Shown in pieces: positions 30,761 through 38,917 of a DNA stretch of 64,000 nucleotides (position 1 is the first letter of the stretch; every line of letters begins with the position of its first letter). The notes under the pieces were generated by a model. That model worked only from the letters and a program-made list of their open reading frames with translations. It made no database searches and was not told where the DNA came from. The stretch covers positions 2,494,501-2,558,500 of the forward strand of contig NZ_CP107031.2 in assembly GCF_027474845.2 (NCBI RefSeq). The letters run 5' to 3'. A program made the position numbers and the translations under genes. Source of the DNA: Maribacter aestuarii. Its GTDB lineage: Bacteria > Bacteroidota > Bacteroidia > Flavobacteriales > Flavobacteriaceae.

Positions 30761-30806
30761 CAAATAAAAATAAAACCCTTGAAAATCAAATGATTAACAA
30801 GGGTTT
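30761..30806 (-). terminator. Original terminator of the tRNA operon, displaced by the element
   Basis: Stem AAACCCTTG (30773-30781) / CAAGGGTTT (30798-30806), 16-nt loop, followed on the minus strand by TTTTATTTTTATTT. It sits directly left of the left attachment repeat, exactly where the terminator of the minus-strand tRNA-Leu would be before integration. Confidence 0.75.
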
Positions 30807-30808
30807 AA

Positions 30809-30821
30809 GTACTCGAGGCGG
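30809..30821. repeat. Left attachment repeat (attL core)
   Basis: GTACTCGAGGCGG, identical to 40957-40969. It reproduces the last 12 nt of the tRNA-Leu acceptor/T-arm side plus one flanking base, as expected for a tRNA-targeting tyrosine recombinase. Confidence 0.85.
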
Positions 30822-30952
30822 TAGTACGATTATCCAATATCAACAAATCCTATAACTACCGTAAATCATAACACTAACTTCAAGAACCCAACAAAGATAG
30901 TATTTAAGACCATACATGAATATTTTATATGATTTGATTAAATTGAATTAGA

Positions 30953-30990
30953 TTGCCCTACACCGTACAAATTAATATATATTTGTACGG
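30953..30990 (+). promoter_or_regulatory. Integrase promoter overlapped by a perfect inverted repeat
   Basis: CCGTACAAAT (30963-30972) and ATTTGTACGG (30981-30990) form a perfect 10-bp inverted repeat with an 8-bp spacer. The right arm contains the -7 element TATATTTG (30978-30985); TTG at 30953-30955 lies 22 nt upstream as -33. A dimeric repressor bound here would block the promoter 13 nt before the integrase ATG. The regulator is not identified; the HTH protein at 32988 or the integrase itself are candidates. Confidence 0.65.
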
Positions 30991-31003
30991 TAAACTATTT
31001 CAG

Positions 31004-32254
31004 ATGGCTAGTGTAAATTTTCTGTATCGCTCTATAAAGAATAATGCACCTTTAAATGTTCGTCTATTGTTCAGAACTAAAGATGGTGTAGACAAAGTCT
31101 ATGGTGCTAAAACAAAACTTGTTGTTTCTAAAGATTATTGGTTAAACCTACATCTCAAAAAGAATACTCGAGATATTTCTATAAAGAACAAGCAGATTGA
31201 AATTGGAAATGAACTCAACAACATCGAAAATCATATCCTTAGTGCTTTTGAAAATACTTCTGCGTTAGGTGTAGATAAATCTTGGTTGACAAATCAATTG
31301 GATATCTACTATAATCCGAAAAGTAATGAAAATGAATATCCAACAGCTATACTCAAGTATTACGATTATTTCATAGAGGATAAAAAGAACAGTATCGCAA
31401 AACAGACAATTAAAAATTACGGAGTAATAAAGAGCCTGTTGATTAAATATGAGGCGAGTAGAAGAAGGCAGCTGCATGTGAAAGACATAGATTTAGCTTT
31501 TAAGAACGACTTTCAAAATTTCTGTATGTCCGAGGGGTATTCGACAAACTATATCGGTAGATTAGTCTATTCTATCAAAGCTATTTGCACCCATGCAAAA
31601 TTCAACGGCTTAGAAACTAGTCATCAGCTAGAGAGAGTCAAAGTAAGAGAAGAAAAGGTTGAGAACATTTATCTAAGTTTTGAAGAAATTGCTAAAATTG
31701 AAGCCTGTGAATTAGAATTAGACTATCTAGTTAATGCAAGAGATTGGCTTGTCATATCGTGCTATGTTGGTCAAAGAGTCTCTGATTTGATGAAGATGGA
31801 TAAAACTAAAATTAGGGTTGAAAACGGAAAAAAGTTAATAGAATTTACTCAAAAGAAAACAGGTAAAATAATGACCGTTCCATTGCATCCTAAAGTCCTA
31901 GATATTCTTGATAAAAGAGAAGGGGAATTTCCACGAGCTATAACTAGTCAAAACTATAATAACTATATTAAGACAGTTTGTCAAGAAGCTGGATTGAATG
32001 AAAAAGTACGGGGAGGTAAAAAAGTCGAGACGTTTGAAGGAAGTAAGAAATTTAGGAAAAAAATAGATGAATACGAGAAATGGGAGCTAGTATCTTCACA
32101 CATTGGAAGAAGATCATTTGCAACTAATTTCTATGGACAGATACCTACTTCTTATCTAATATATATTACGGGTCATAGTACAGAAAGAATGTTTCTGAAC
32201 TATATAGGAAAGAGCAATAAGGATTTAGCTCTTGAGATAACTAATTATTTTTAG
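31004..32254 (+). CDS. int: Tyrosine recombinase/integrase of the element
   Basis: 416 residues from ATG 31004 (MASVNFLYRS). An arm-binding-like N-terminus typical of Bacteroidetes phage integrases is followed by a SAM-like core-binding domain (SIAKQTIKNYGVIKSLL) and a catalytic domain with all key residues: Arg in GQRVSDL (~258), His/Arg in SSHIGRRSFAT (~366/369), His in GHSTERMF (~391) and the nucleophile Tyr in NYIGK (~400). An upstream in-frame extension to 30953 would run through the promoter and is not credible. It should catalyse integration at and excision from the tRNA-Leu 3' end. Confidence 0.93.
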   Translation: MASVNFLYRSIKNNAPLNVRLLFRTKDGVDKVYGAKTKLVVSKDYWLNLHLKKNTRDISIKNKQIEIGNELNNIENHILSAFENTSALGVDKSWLTNQLDIYYNPKSNENEYPTAILKYYDYFIEDKKNSIAKQTIKNYGVIKSLLIKYEASRRRQLHVKDIDLAFKNDFQNFCMSEGYSTNYIGRLVYSIKAICTHAKFNGLETSHQLERVKVREEKVENIYLSFEEIAKIEACELELDYLVNARDWLVISCYVGQRVSDLMKMDKTKIRVENGKKLIEFTQKKTGKIMTVPLHPKVLDILDKREGEFPRAITSQNYNNYIKTVCQEAGLNEKVRGGKKVETFEGSKKFRKKIDEYEKWELVSSHIGRRSFATNFYGQIPTSYLIYITGHSTERMFLNYIGKSNKDLALEITNYF

Positions 32255-32260
32255 ATTGAA

Positions 32261-32905
32261 ATGAATAATCAGGAGAAAAACAATGTTAAGATTGCCAAAA
32301 AAGTGGCAAAAGAGTTTGCTGATATGATTGTCAGTGAGAATGATAAATTTGAAAATGAATATGTTAATCTATATGACAAACTAAAAGGCAAATTTGAATT
32401 TAGTTTCAAAAATCTTCAAGATTCAGAAAGGAAAATTGAATTTCTAGAGAAGCAGATGAGAAGAATTTCCGAAGCTAATTTTAATATGAAGAATAATTAT
32501 AAGGTTAGTGATATTGCTGAACAGCAAGAAGAGGATTTAAATGACTTATTTGAATTTTTTGAATATGAATTGAACAAGTTATATGATTTTAAAGCGAAAA
32601 ATTTAAAATTAGTCAACGCACACCCCAATATTTTCGCTTCGGATTTTGCTTATACTTTATTTTATAAAATGCATGAACAATATAAATTGGAAGGTAATAA
32701 TCTAGCTAATTATAGTTTTCTCTATTATTCTATGAAAAAGGATGATTTTATCAATTGCAAAGGGGTAGAATTTGTAAATGTTTTAGGAGAATACGATATA
32801 GTAATAGATAAAATAGACTCAAGGCAATCTGGCTCAAATTCGAAGAAATCTATATATGAACTTAATAAAAGTAGATTAGAAGCCATTTTGAAGACAAATC
32901 AATAA
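32261..32905 (+). CDS. Coiled-coil hypothetical protein of the element
   Basis: 214 residues, 6 bp after the integrase stop and so co-transcribed. Strongly helical and charged; residues ~1-100 are predicted coiled coil (YDKLKGKFEFSFKNLQDSE). No membrane helix or known domain. Function unknown. Confidence 0.7.
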   Translation: MNNQEKNNVKIAKKVAKEFADMIVSENDKFENEYVNLYDKLKGKFEFSFKNLQDSERKIEFLEKQMRRISEANFNMKNNYKVSDIAEQQEEDLNDLFEFFEYELNKLYDFKAKNLKLVNAHPNIFASDFAYTLFYKMHEQYKLEGNNLANYSFLYYSMKKDDFINCKGVEFVNVLGEYDIVIDKIDSRQSGSNSKKSIYELNKSRLEAILKTNQ

Positions 32906-32987
32906 AAGCACAATAAAAGCACGTAACTGTGTTTAGCACTTCTTCTAATTCCCATGAAATTTACGGTGTAACTCTAATACATCTAAA

Positions 32988-33272
32988 ATGGGAACTCTTC
33001 AATTTATTCAAACTACACCAGAACAACTCGCCGAGCTTATTAGCGATGGGGTTCGTTCTGAAATCCAGATTCTTAAAAAAGAACTCCTTCACGAAAACGC
33101 AAATGATGATTTGCTTACCAGGGAGCAGACAGCTGAGCTTCTTCACATAAATCTTTCAACTTTATGGACTTGGACTAACAAAGGCAAAATCAAAGCCTAC
33201 GGAATTTCGGGCTCAAGGCGATATTACAAACGCTCTGAGATCATGCAAGCCTTACAAGAGCTTAAAAAGTAA
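32988..33272 (+). CDS. Excisionase-like helix-turn-helix DNA-binding protein
   Basis: 94 residues. A helical N-terminus precedes a winged MerR-like HTH_17 domain (LTREQTAELLHINLSTLWTW, then NKGKIKAYGISGSRRYYKRS). Such proteins are standard next to integrases in Bacteroidetes mobile elements, where they act as excision or transcription factors. It lies 6 bp before the helicase gene. Confidence 0.85.
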   Translation: MGTLQFIQTTPEQLAELISDGVRSEIQILKKELLHENANDDLLTREQTAELLHINLSTLWTWTNKGKIKAYGISGSRRYYKRSEIMQALQELKK

Positions 33273-33278
33273 AAAGCC

Positions 33279-34724
33279 ATGAAGAAAGGTCAAGTTTCTC
33301 ACGGCTTAAATACTAAAGGTCGAAATAAAGATAAGAAAATTAAATTTTGGGCAAGCTACAGAAAGACTAACGGTCAATCTGCTTTCAAAATCGAACCTGC
33401 ACTATTGCAAGATTATCTTGTTGAAAATAAATATCGTAGGCTCACTAGTTTTGGGGAGATTCAAACAGTTCATTTAATAAACAATATCGCTTATCTAAAA
33501 ACTAAACAAGAGGTTTTTAACGACTGTCTAGCCCTTGTCAAGCAGCAAGAAAGTGATGAGCTTCGCAATTGTTTCATAAAAGAAGGCGAAGCTTTTTTAA
33601 TAAGTAAACAGGCAATTCTAGGAAGTCTTCCTGAGATAGAACTACAGCAATATCGAGATCAAAAGAATACAGTTCGCTTGTTCTATATAGATAAGATTGT
33701 AATTATTAAACGAAATAAGATAAAAGTACAATCTTATTCAAAATTCAATAAGGGCAGTAAGTATATACTTTCAAAGAAAATAATTCAGAGGAACTATATA
33801 AAGGCGGACAATAAAATCGCTGATTTTGAAAGATTCCTATCCTTTGCTACGAACGATAAAGAACATTTATTGAGCGTTGTTTGTACTCTCGGCTACCTGA
33901 TTTCAAGTTACAAGAATCCTAGTATTGCAAATGCGGTCATCATTACTGATATCTTAAGTCAGGTTAGAAATGAAGCATTTGGACGATCTGGAAAAGGATT
34001 GTTAATCAAAGCTCTTTCGTACATGATAATGGTTGTAGAGTACAACGGCAAAGTAACGGATTTGACAAATGATAAGTTCGTTTTTCAGAACGTCGATATT
34101 GCTACCGCTCTGATAGTGTTACAGGACGTTACTAAAGGGTTTCTTTTTGAAAGTCTTTTCTCTACGCTGACGGATAACATGAGCATAGAGAGAAAGCATA
34201 GAAATAAAATCAGTATCCCATTTTTCCAAAGTCCTAAAGTAGCCCTGACAACAAATTATACCATTCCTCAAGATACCGACAGTTTCAAGGATAGAAAACA
34301 CTTACTGACTCTTAATAACTTTTTCAATGCTCAGAACAAGCCTGAAAAGCACTTTAAGAAGCTTCTTTTCGAATGGAACGTAATCGAATGGGCAAGATTC
34401 GATGCTTTCATGATAAAATGCGTTCAGATGTTCTTAAAAAAGGGTCTAGTCAAATATGACAATTCGGATTTAAAACTTCAGAAGCTAATCAACATCACTT
34501 CCAAAGAGTTCGTAGAGCTAATGGAATCCGATTATGATGAACTTAATACTTATTGGAGACTGAAAAAAATAGCTGAAATGATGCAAGTAGGGACAAAGGA
34601 AGTTCGCTCTAGAAGCAAAATTGTAAGTAAATGGATGGAAGCTTATGCAGCTTTTAAAGGGTATAAAATCGATAAAAGAGAAAGCGGAGGAATAGTTAAA
34701 ATCGCTTTCGTAAACGATTCTTGA
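33279..34724 (+). CDS. SF3-type primase-helicase/replication protein
   Basis: 481 residues. The C-terminal half is an SF3/DUF5906-like helicase: Walker A-like FGRSGKGLLIKAL (~235-245), a Walker B-like strand TALIVLQDVTKGF (~277-289), and sensor-like SPKVALTTNYTIP (~315-327). The N-terminal half has no recognised primase motif. It probably opens the element's own origin, which would be the iteron region immediately downstream. Its presence suggests that the excised element replicates, as P4-like satellites do. Confidence 0.8.
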   Translation: MKKGQVSHGLNTKGRNKDKKIKFWASYRKTNGQSAFKIEPALLQDYLVENKYRRLTSFGEIQTVHLINNIAYLKTKQEVFNDCLALVKQQESDELRNCFIKEGEAFLISKQAILGSLPEIELQQYRDQKNTVRLFYIDKIVIIKRNKIKVQSYSKFNKGSKYILSKKIIQRNYIKADNKIADFERFLSFATNDKEHLLSVVCTLGYLISSYKNPSIANAVIITDILSQVRNEAFGRSGKGLLIKALSYMIMVVEYNGKVTDLTNDKFVFQNVDIATALIVLQDVTKGFLFESLFSTLTDNMSIERKHRNKISIPFFQSPKVALTTNYTIPQDTDSFKDRKHLLTLNNFFNAQNKPEKHFKKLLFEWNVIEWARFDAFMIKCVQMFLKKGLVKYDNSDLKLQKLINITSKEFVELMESDYDELNTYWRLKKIAEMMQVGTKEVRSRSKIVSKWMEAYAAFKGYKIDKRESGGIVKIAFVNDS

Positions 34725-34740
34725 GCCACTGAAAATGGGT

Positions 34741-35062
34741 AAATCTCTTCTACAATTATTGTAGATGTAAAAATTTACTTCTACAGGCGAAAGTTGATTT
34801 TAGTGGCTGAAGCTTCAACTTTTAAGGTTTACATGCCACAATACAACAATTAATTCACTAGAAAACATGCCACCTTACCACTGAGATAATTTACTTCTAC
34901 AATTTGTAGAAGAGCCGATGATTACATCCACAGGCGTAAAGTGCCAAGAACAGTAGCAGCAAAAGCTATTTGTAGAAGAAGTAGAAGTAATTCTATTTTA
35001 AACGCATAAGAAATAATTCTATATAAATAAGAATATATCCAATTACATCTACTTCTTCTACA
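34741..35062. repeat. Iteron and hairpin region, candidate replication origin
   Basis: The 380-base gap after the helicase gene is full of related TTACTTCTACA/TGTAGAAG units. They include CTACAATTATTGTAG (34751-34765), TTACTTCTACAGGCG (34776-34790), the palindrome CTTCTACAATTTGTAGAAG (34894-34912), and a 22-bp inverted repeat with one mismatch (TGTAGAAGAAGTAGAAGTAA.. at 34971-34992 and its complement at 35041-35062) around an AT-rich 48-nt loop. Repeats next to an SF3 helicase gene plus AT-rich DNA are the usual make-up of a satellite or plasmid origin. Confidence 0.65.
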
Positions 35063-35105
35063 CCTAACAATTTTAAATAAGTATTAATTTTTAAATTTTT
35101 CAAAA

Positions 35106-35813
35106 ATGAGAAAAAAAATGTATTACCAAGAAAAGGAACGAAACGATTTCATCAAAAAACTAGAAGGTGCTTTCGATGTTCTTTGGAAAGCAAAAAATGA
35201 ATTGAACGAGCAAGGAATACCTAAGATAACTTGTGAAGACATCAGGGATGGTAATTTTCAAGCCTACTTTGAAAAGTACCACAAAAATGAGCAGAGTAAA
35301 AGTCAGATAACGAAGAATATAATCTACGGAAAATACTTAGAACTTTACGGTTACAATACGGAAGAACTAAGCAAGCTTGAATCTTCATATAAAAGCTATC
35401 TCAACAAGGAACATTCTTTTTACGCTATCAATCATAGCTTTTACAATTATTGCGAAACGTTCTGGCGCCAAATAGCGGGATTAAAAGAATATGCCGATAA
35501 TCCTCCAAAGAAAAAAGTCTTCAAACTGTTCGATTTCATGACTATAAAGGGAAACGACTTCACTTTAGATGTTCCGAAAGAACTATTTACCCTCTATGCA
35601 ACTAACAAAAAACAGCTTGAGACGATGGAACTAGTAAAAGAGTACGTAGGAGTGGCGAAGAAGTTAAATCTAGCAGCAGAGAGTATCGTAGAGCCTCTAA
35701 GTAGTTATTTAGACGTTAGAAAAGGCGGCTGGGGCTCAGTAAACAACGTAGGAATATCAGAAGATTTAGATAGAATCGATTTTGATTATAATAAAATACT
35801 AACTATTAGATAA
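35106..35813 (+). CDS. Hypothetical protein of the element (235 aa)
   Basis: 235 residues, soluble, rich in Lys, Glu and Tyr. No family recognised. It starts 43 bp after the origin-like hairpin and is followed one base after its stop by a small DUF1737-like gene, so the two are co-transcribed. Position after the helicase and origin suggests a role in replication or regulation of the element, but nothing in the sequence proves it. Confidence 0.7.
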   Translation: MRKKMYYQEKERNDFIKKLEGAFDVLWKAKNELNEQGIPKITCEDIRDGNFQAYFEKYHKNEQSKSQITKNIIYGKYLELYGYNTEELSKLESSYKSYLNKEHSFYAINHSFYNYCETFWRQIAGLKEYADNPPKKKVFKLFDFMTIKGNDFTLDVPKELFTLYATNKKQLETMELVKEYVGVAKKLNLAAESIVEPLSSYLDVRKGGWGSVNNVGISEDLDRIDFDYNKILTIR

Positions 35814-35814
35814 G

Positions 35815-35970
35815 ATGAAAAGAGAAATAAAATTATTAGAAAGTAGTTCAACTCCGAAGTTTGAGGCCACGATTAATGAACACCTGAATGAAGGTTGGAA
35901 AATCAAAGGGAACATGATCGCTGTCAGTAGTGGCATAACAGTAATGCTCTATAAAAAATTCAAAAATTAG
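35815..35970 (+). CDS. DUF1737-like small protein (51 aa)
   Basis: 51 residues beginning MKREIKLLESSSTPKFEATI. The pattern INEHLNEGWKIKGNMIAVSSG followed by a short hydrophobic strand is that of DUF1737-like proteins, in which a helix ending in GW precedes a beta strand. The ATG is 1 bp after the preceding stop. A 10-bp-stem hairpin terminates the unit 12 bp downstream. Confidence 0.6.
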   Translation: MKREIKLLESSSTPKFEATINEHLNEGWKIKGNMIAVSSGITVMLYKKFKN

Positions 35971-35981
35971 TGCTAGTTGAA

Positions 35982-36013
35982 AAGGGGGTAGTTCTGTCAT
36001 CTGCTACCCCCTT
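35982..36013 (+). terminator. Hairpin terminator after the DUF1737-like gene
   Basis: AAGGGGGTAG, 12-nt loop, CTACCCCCTT. The T-tract is short (TTAATTCTC), so termination may be partial. Confidence 0.6.
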
Positions 36014-36032
36014 AATTCTCGTTGTTTCGCAT

Positions 36033-36146
36033 TTGTTATATTTTGTTAGTAATCTTTCTGAAGCATTGAGAACATTAACTTGTGGTATGATGGTATGAGC
36101 CTAAAAACTCATGTCAAATTAAAAAAGCTAACAAAAAATATAACAA
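36033..36146. repeat. Imperfect inverted repeat in the element
   Basis: TTGTTATATTTTGTTAG at 36033-36049 and CTAACAAAAAATATAACAA at 36128-36146 are inverted copies with a 2-base difference, about 78 bases apart. The interval contains a small hairpin (ATGAG..CTCAT). The rest of the gap 36014-36284 has no gene. It could be a MITE-like remnant, a protein-binding site or an oriT-like structure. Confidence 0.5.
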
Positions 36147-36252
36147 GGTCACAAATCTGAGTAATCAGAATCTAAATCGGAGAGCGCAACATATTGCTTT
36201 ACATAAAGAAAACCGTCGGAGTAACTTAATTTTTATGATATTCTTAATAGGT

Positions 36253-36260
36253 TAACTTTG
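36253..36260 (+). promoter_or_regulatory. Candidate -7 element for the 36285 gene
   Basis: TAACTTTG matches TAnnTTTG and lies 24 nt before the ATG. No convincing -33 TTG at the right distance. Confidence 0.4.
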
Positions 36261-36284
36261 TTTCTATCTATGTAAAAACAAACA

Positions 36285-37064
36285 ATGGGAAACAAATACA
36301 ATATTTTATTAAGAGATGTATTCGATACTTTTAACTTTTTAGTTCTAAATGAAAAAGAATTCAAAACCGTTTTGAAGGCATATGAATTAGGAGAGGAGAA
36401 AGTCTTTTTAAGAGGCAGAGATTATCCACTATTGGACATTTTAGAAATACAGATTTATCTTCATCAAAATCCACATATAAAAGATTCAGAAGTATTAATA
36501 GCTTCAGCTAAAATAAAAGGCTGGGGTAGAAAAAATTTGGGGGGTGAATTCTACCTACGGGATGAAGACTTGCGAAAATTCGGGAGATTGGTGACTGATG
36601 AATTTATAGAAGGTCCATTCGGTTACTTGTCAAACTCTTCGACGAGCAGGTCTCAAATAAAAGAAGATTATGTTGATTCCATAAGAATACAAGAAATTAT
36701 CGATTTAAATGACCCTCAATTTGATTATACACGTTTGTTAAGACATCTAGAAGAGCTAAATTTAGCTTATCAAAATCAAATGTTTTTAAGTCTAACTCCT
36801 CACATAAGGGCAATTATTGATCAGATACCACCAATTTTCGGACAAAAAAGTTTTAAGGGTGTAATTGGACAACATGGAGGTAGGTCATTTAAGGCAAGCA
36901 TGAAAATTTTAGATGACTCCAGTAGGAAGATTTCAGACGCTTATTTGCATACTCATATAAGAAAAATAGAAACGCTGCCTAATAAGACTCAAGTGAATTT
37001 TAAAAATGATCTCGATGTTTTGTTAGGTGAGATCGCACGATACAGAAGAGAACAACTTTCGTAA
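36285..37064 (+). CDS. Conserved hypothetical protein, possible defence-related cargo
   Basis: 259 residues, monocistronic. The C-terminal half (RLLRHLEELNLAYQNQMFLS ... ALIIDQIPPIFG-like AIIDQIPPIFGQKSF ... DDSSRKISDAYLHTHIRKIE ... PNKTQVNFKNDLDVLLGEIA) is a domain I associate with hypothetical proteins of many mobile elements and prophages, but I cannot name it with certainty. The N-terminal half is unlike anything I recognise. Position between the replication genes and the SRAP/RT cargo makes a defence or anti-phage role possible. That is an inference from context only. Confidence 0.7.
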   Translation: MGNKYNILLRDVFDTFNFLVLNEKEFKTVLKAYELGEEKVFLRGRDYPLLDILEIQIYLHQNPHIKDSEVLIASAKIKGWGRKNLGGEFYLRDEDLRKFGRLVTDEFIEGPFGYLSNSSTSRSQIKEDYVDSIRIQEIIDLNDPQFDYTRLLRHLEELNLAYQNQMFLSLTPHIRAIIDQIPPIFGQKSFKGVIGQHGGRSFKASMKILDDSSRKISDAYLHTHIRKIETLPNKTQVNFKNDLDVLLGEIARYRREQLS

Positions 37065-37107
37065 TTTATTTGTCCAAATAAAACGTAAAACAATTTTAGA
37101 ATATTAC

Positions 37108-37374
37108 TCAACTTAAAATTTTTTCTAATTTATATTCCACCTCGATTACAAAATTACCATCAAGTACACCTTCATGCTTCAGAATCCTATTCTCAATTTG
37201 CTTACCTCCTTTAAAAATCTCTAATCTACATTTATAAGAGTCTCCATCGAATCTATCATAAACTTCTACCTTAATTTGACTAAATCCGTGTTTTTTGAAT
37301 CTAAATTTTAATAACTTTTCTAAGAGCTTTTGTTGTCTGTACATTTTCATCATTGTGTTTTTATTCTTTCCCAT
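37108..37374 (-). CDS. Hypothetical protein of the element (88 aa)
   Basis: 88 residues, basic, mixed alpha/beta (LLKFRFKKHGFSQIKVEVYD). No recognised family. Its start overlaps the end of the upstream minus-strand gene by 25 bp, so the two form a coupled pair. Confidence 0.55.
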   Translation of the reverse strand: MGKNKNTMMKMYRQQKLLEKLLKFRFKKHGFSQIKVEVYDRFDGDSYKCRLEIFKGGKQIENRILKHEGVLDGNFVIEVEYKLEKILS

Positions 37375-37679
37375 CCTTTTTCAGGTAACTCCCATCTATC
37401 AACTTTCATAATACTCGCTATACCTATTTGTGGGTAGTTGTACCTTAAAAAAGTGCAGAAGTCATTTTGCTCCAAAAAGAATTGACCAAGTCTCCTTGGA
37501 AAGTTTAATTTCTTAGCCTCACACTCCAATCTTAATGCATGTGCACCTATCTCAACAAGCAAATGCTTAATGGCGTAACTATCATAATTCCTAAATACGA
37601 TGTCCTTCATAAAATTGGATATAATCCTAAAATATGGATATATTCCAAATATAGGATTTTGTTGGATACGTTTAATCAC
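37350..37679 (-). CDS. Hypothetical protein of the element (109 aa)
   Basis: 109 residues, soluble. No recognised family. It is the first gene of a two-gene minus-strand unit, divergent from the SRAP gene 39 bp away. Two small overlapping genes facing the 259-residue protein would fit a regulator or small two-component toxin module, but no known toxin or antitoxin motif is visible. Confidence 0.55.
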   Translation of the reverse strand: MIKRIQQNPIFGIYPYFRIISNFMKDIVFRNYDSYAIKHLLVEIGAHALRLECEAKKLNFPRRLGQFFLEQNDFCTFLRYNYPQIGIASIMKVDRWELPEKGWERIKTQ

Positions 37680-37718
37680 TTTAACAGTTTTTGATTAATT
37701 TAGGACAAACTCGAAACT

Positions 37719-38498
37719 ATGTGCTACGATATACAGGCAAACTTGGAAACACAACTAAGACGAGCGATGCGAGATTCCGACATACATGTAATTGAAGAAA
37801 TAAAAACCAAACTTGAAAGGTTGACGGGGCATCCCTATTACCATACTACAGGTTTCAAACATCCAAAACTTTTAATTTATACGAATGAAAGTCCCAAAAA
37901 ACCAGTTGTATCTCAATGGGGTCTAGCGCCTTATTGGGTTAAGGATAAAAAGCAATTATATTCAGCATGGAACAAAACACTAAATGCAAGAGGAGAAACT
38001 ATATTTGATTTGAAATCTTTTAAATCTTCTGCTATAAATAGAAGATGTATAATTCCTGTTGATGGTTTTTATGAGCATAGACATTATAAGGGGAAAACTT
38101 ACCCACACTATATTTACAGAAAAGATGGTGAACCAATGAACTTGGGCGGATTGTGGCGAGAATGGACGGATAAGGTAAGTGGGGAAATTCTTAATACTTT
38201 TTCCATTGTTACTACAACCGCTAACCCTATGATGGAAAAGATTCACAATAACCCAGCAGCATCGGATGAACCACGTATGCCACTTATACTTTTGGATGAG
38301 CTGGAGGAGAAATGGCTTGAGGACTACGAGGAAGAACTAGCTGAGCAAGCTGTTACAGAGCTTATAAAACCTTTTCCTGAGGAGCTAATGGATTATCATA
38401 CTGTTGACCGATTAAGAGGGAAGGAATATAAGGGAAACGTGCCAGAGATAGATGAAGAAGTAGAGTACCCTGAACTATCCCAACAAGAGCTTTTTTAA
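37719..38498 (+). CDS. SRAP (YedK/HMCES) family protein
   Basis: 259 residues. The catalytic Cys follows the start Met (MCYDIQ), as required for crosslinking to abasic sites in single-stranded DNA. Other family motifs are SQWGLAPYWV, WNKTLNARGETI, CIIPVDGFYEH and PRMPLILL. The canonical HxRMP is here SDEPRMP, so the usual His is displaced. Chromosomal YedK protects abasic sites in ssDNA; on a mobile element it may protect ssDNA of the replicating element or cDNA. It is followed 2 bp on by two small genes. Confidence 0.92.
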   Translation: MCYDIQANLETQLRRAMRDSDIHVIEEIKTKLERLTGHPYYHTTGFKHPKLLIYTNESPKKPVVSQWGLAPYWVKDKKQLYSAWNKTLNARGETIFDLKSFKSSAINRRCIIPVDGFYEHRHYKGKTYPHYIYRKDGEPMNLGGLWREWTDKVSGEILNTFSIVTTTANPMMEKIHNNPAASDEPRMPLILLDELEEKWLEDYEEELAEQAVTELIKPFPEELMDYHTVDRLRGKEYKGNVPEIDEEVEYPELSQQELF

Positions 38499-38500
38499 GA

Positions 38501-38743
38501 ATGGGTTTGTACGAATACATGATGCTTTCTAGGGAGCAGCAATGGGACGAGCTATGGGACAAAGGGGAATTTATAACCCACTACAAATCCATCGACTGTA
38601 AATTTTCCTTGTACGCTCTACATGCGTTCTTCGTGGAAGTGGAGCTTTGTGTCACAACGGATAGAATACTAGGGAAAGGTGAATTTGTGAGCGGTCATTC
38701 CTTAGATAAATACGCTGGCAGCATCGATATAAACTCTATTTAA
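38501..38743 (+). CDS. Small hypothetical protein downstream of the SRAP gene
   Basis: 80 residues (MGLYEYMMLSREQQWDELWD). No domain recognised; soluble. It starts 2 bp after the SRAP stop and overlaps the next ATG by 1 bp, so all three are one transcript. Confidence 0.75.
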   Translation: MGLYEYMMLSREQQWDELWDKGEFITHYKSIDCKFSLYALHAFFVEVELCVTTDRILGKGEFVSGHSLDKYAGSIDINSI

Positions 38744-38850
38744 TGGACGAATTTCACTGGTGGTACATTCCAATTTTCATTGTAGTTTGGATTGTAGGAA
38801 ATTGGATAAATCAGAAGATTAGAGATAATTATAGGAACGGTAGGTTTTAA
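38743..38850 (+). CDS. Single-pass membrane micropeptide (35 aa)
   Basis: 35 residues starting MDEFHWWYIPIFIVVWIVGN, one membrane helix and a basic tail. Its ATG shares one base with the stop of the preceding gene (TAATG), which supports translation by coupling. Function unknown. Confidence 0.5.
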   Translation: MDEFHWWYIPIFIVVWIVGNWINQKIRDNYRNGRF

Positions 38851-38878
38851 TTAAAATGAAAGAGAATTATTACAAATA

Positions 38879-38911
38879 TTGAATAAGAATCATGATATGG
38901 TTGTATATTTG
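38879..38911 (+). promoter_or_regulatory. Promoter of the predicted DRT2-type non-coding RNA
   Basis: TTG at 38879-38881, 22-nt spacer, TATATTTG at 38904-38911. It predicts a transcript start near 38918, i.e. directly before the GGGGCTGG that pairs with the 3' end of the non-coding region. Confidence 0.6.
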
Positions 38912-38917
38912 GTATTG

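Noticed and set aside
34741..35062. CRISPR array suspected from the repeated TTCTACA/TGTAGAAG units
   Set aside because: Units are short, of mixed orientation and irregular spacing, with no cas genes nearby; an iteron/origin region fits better.
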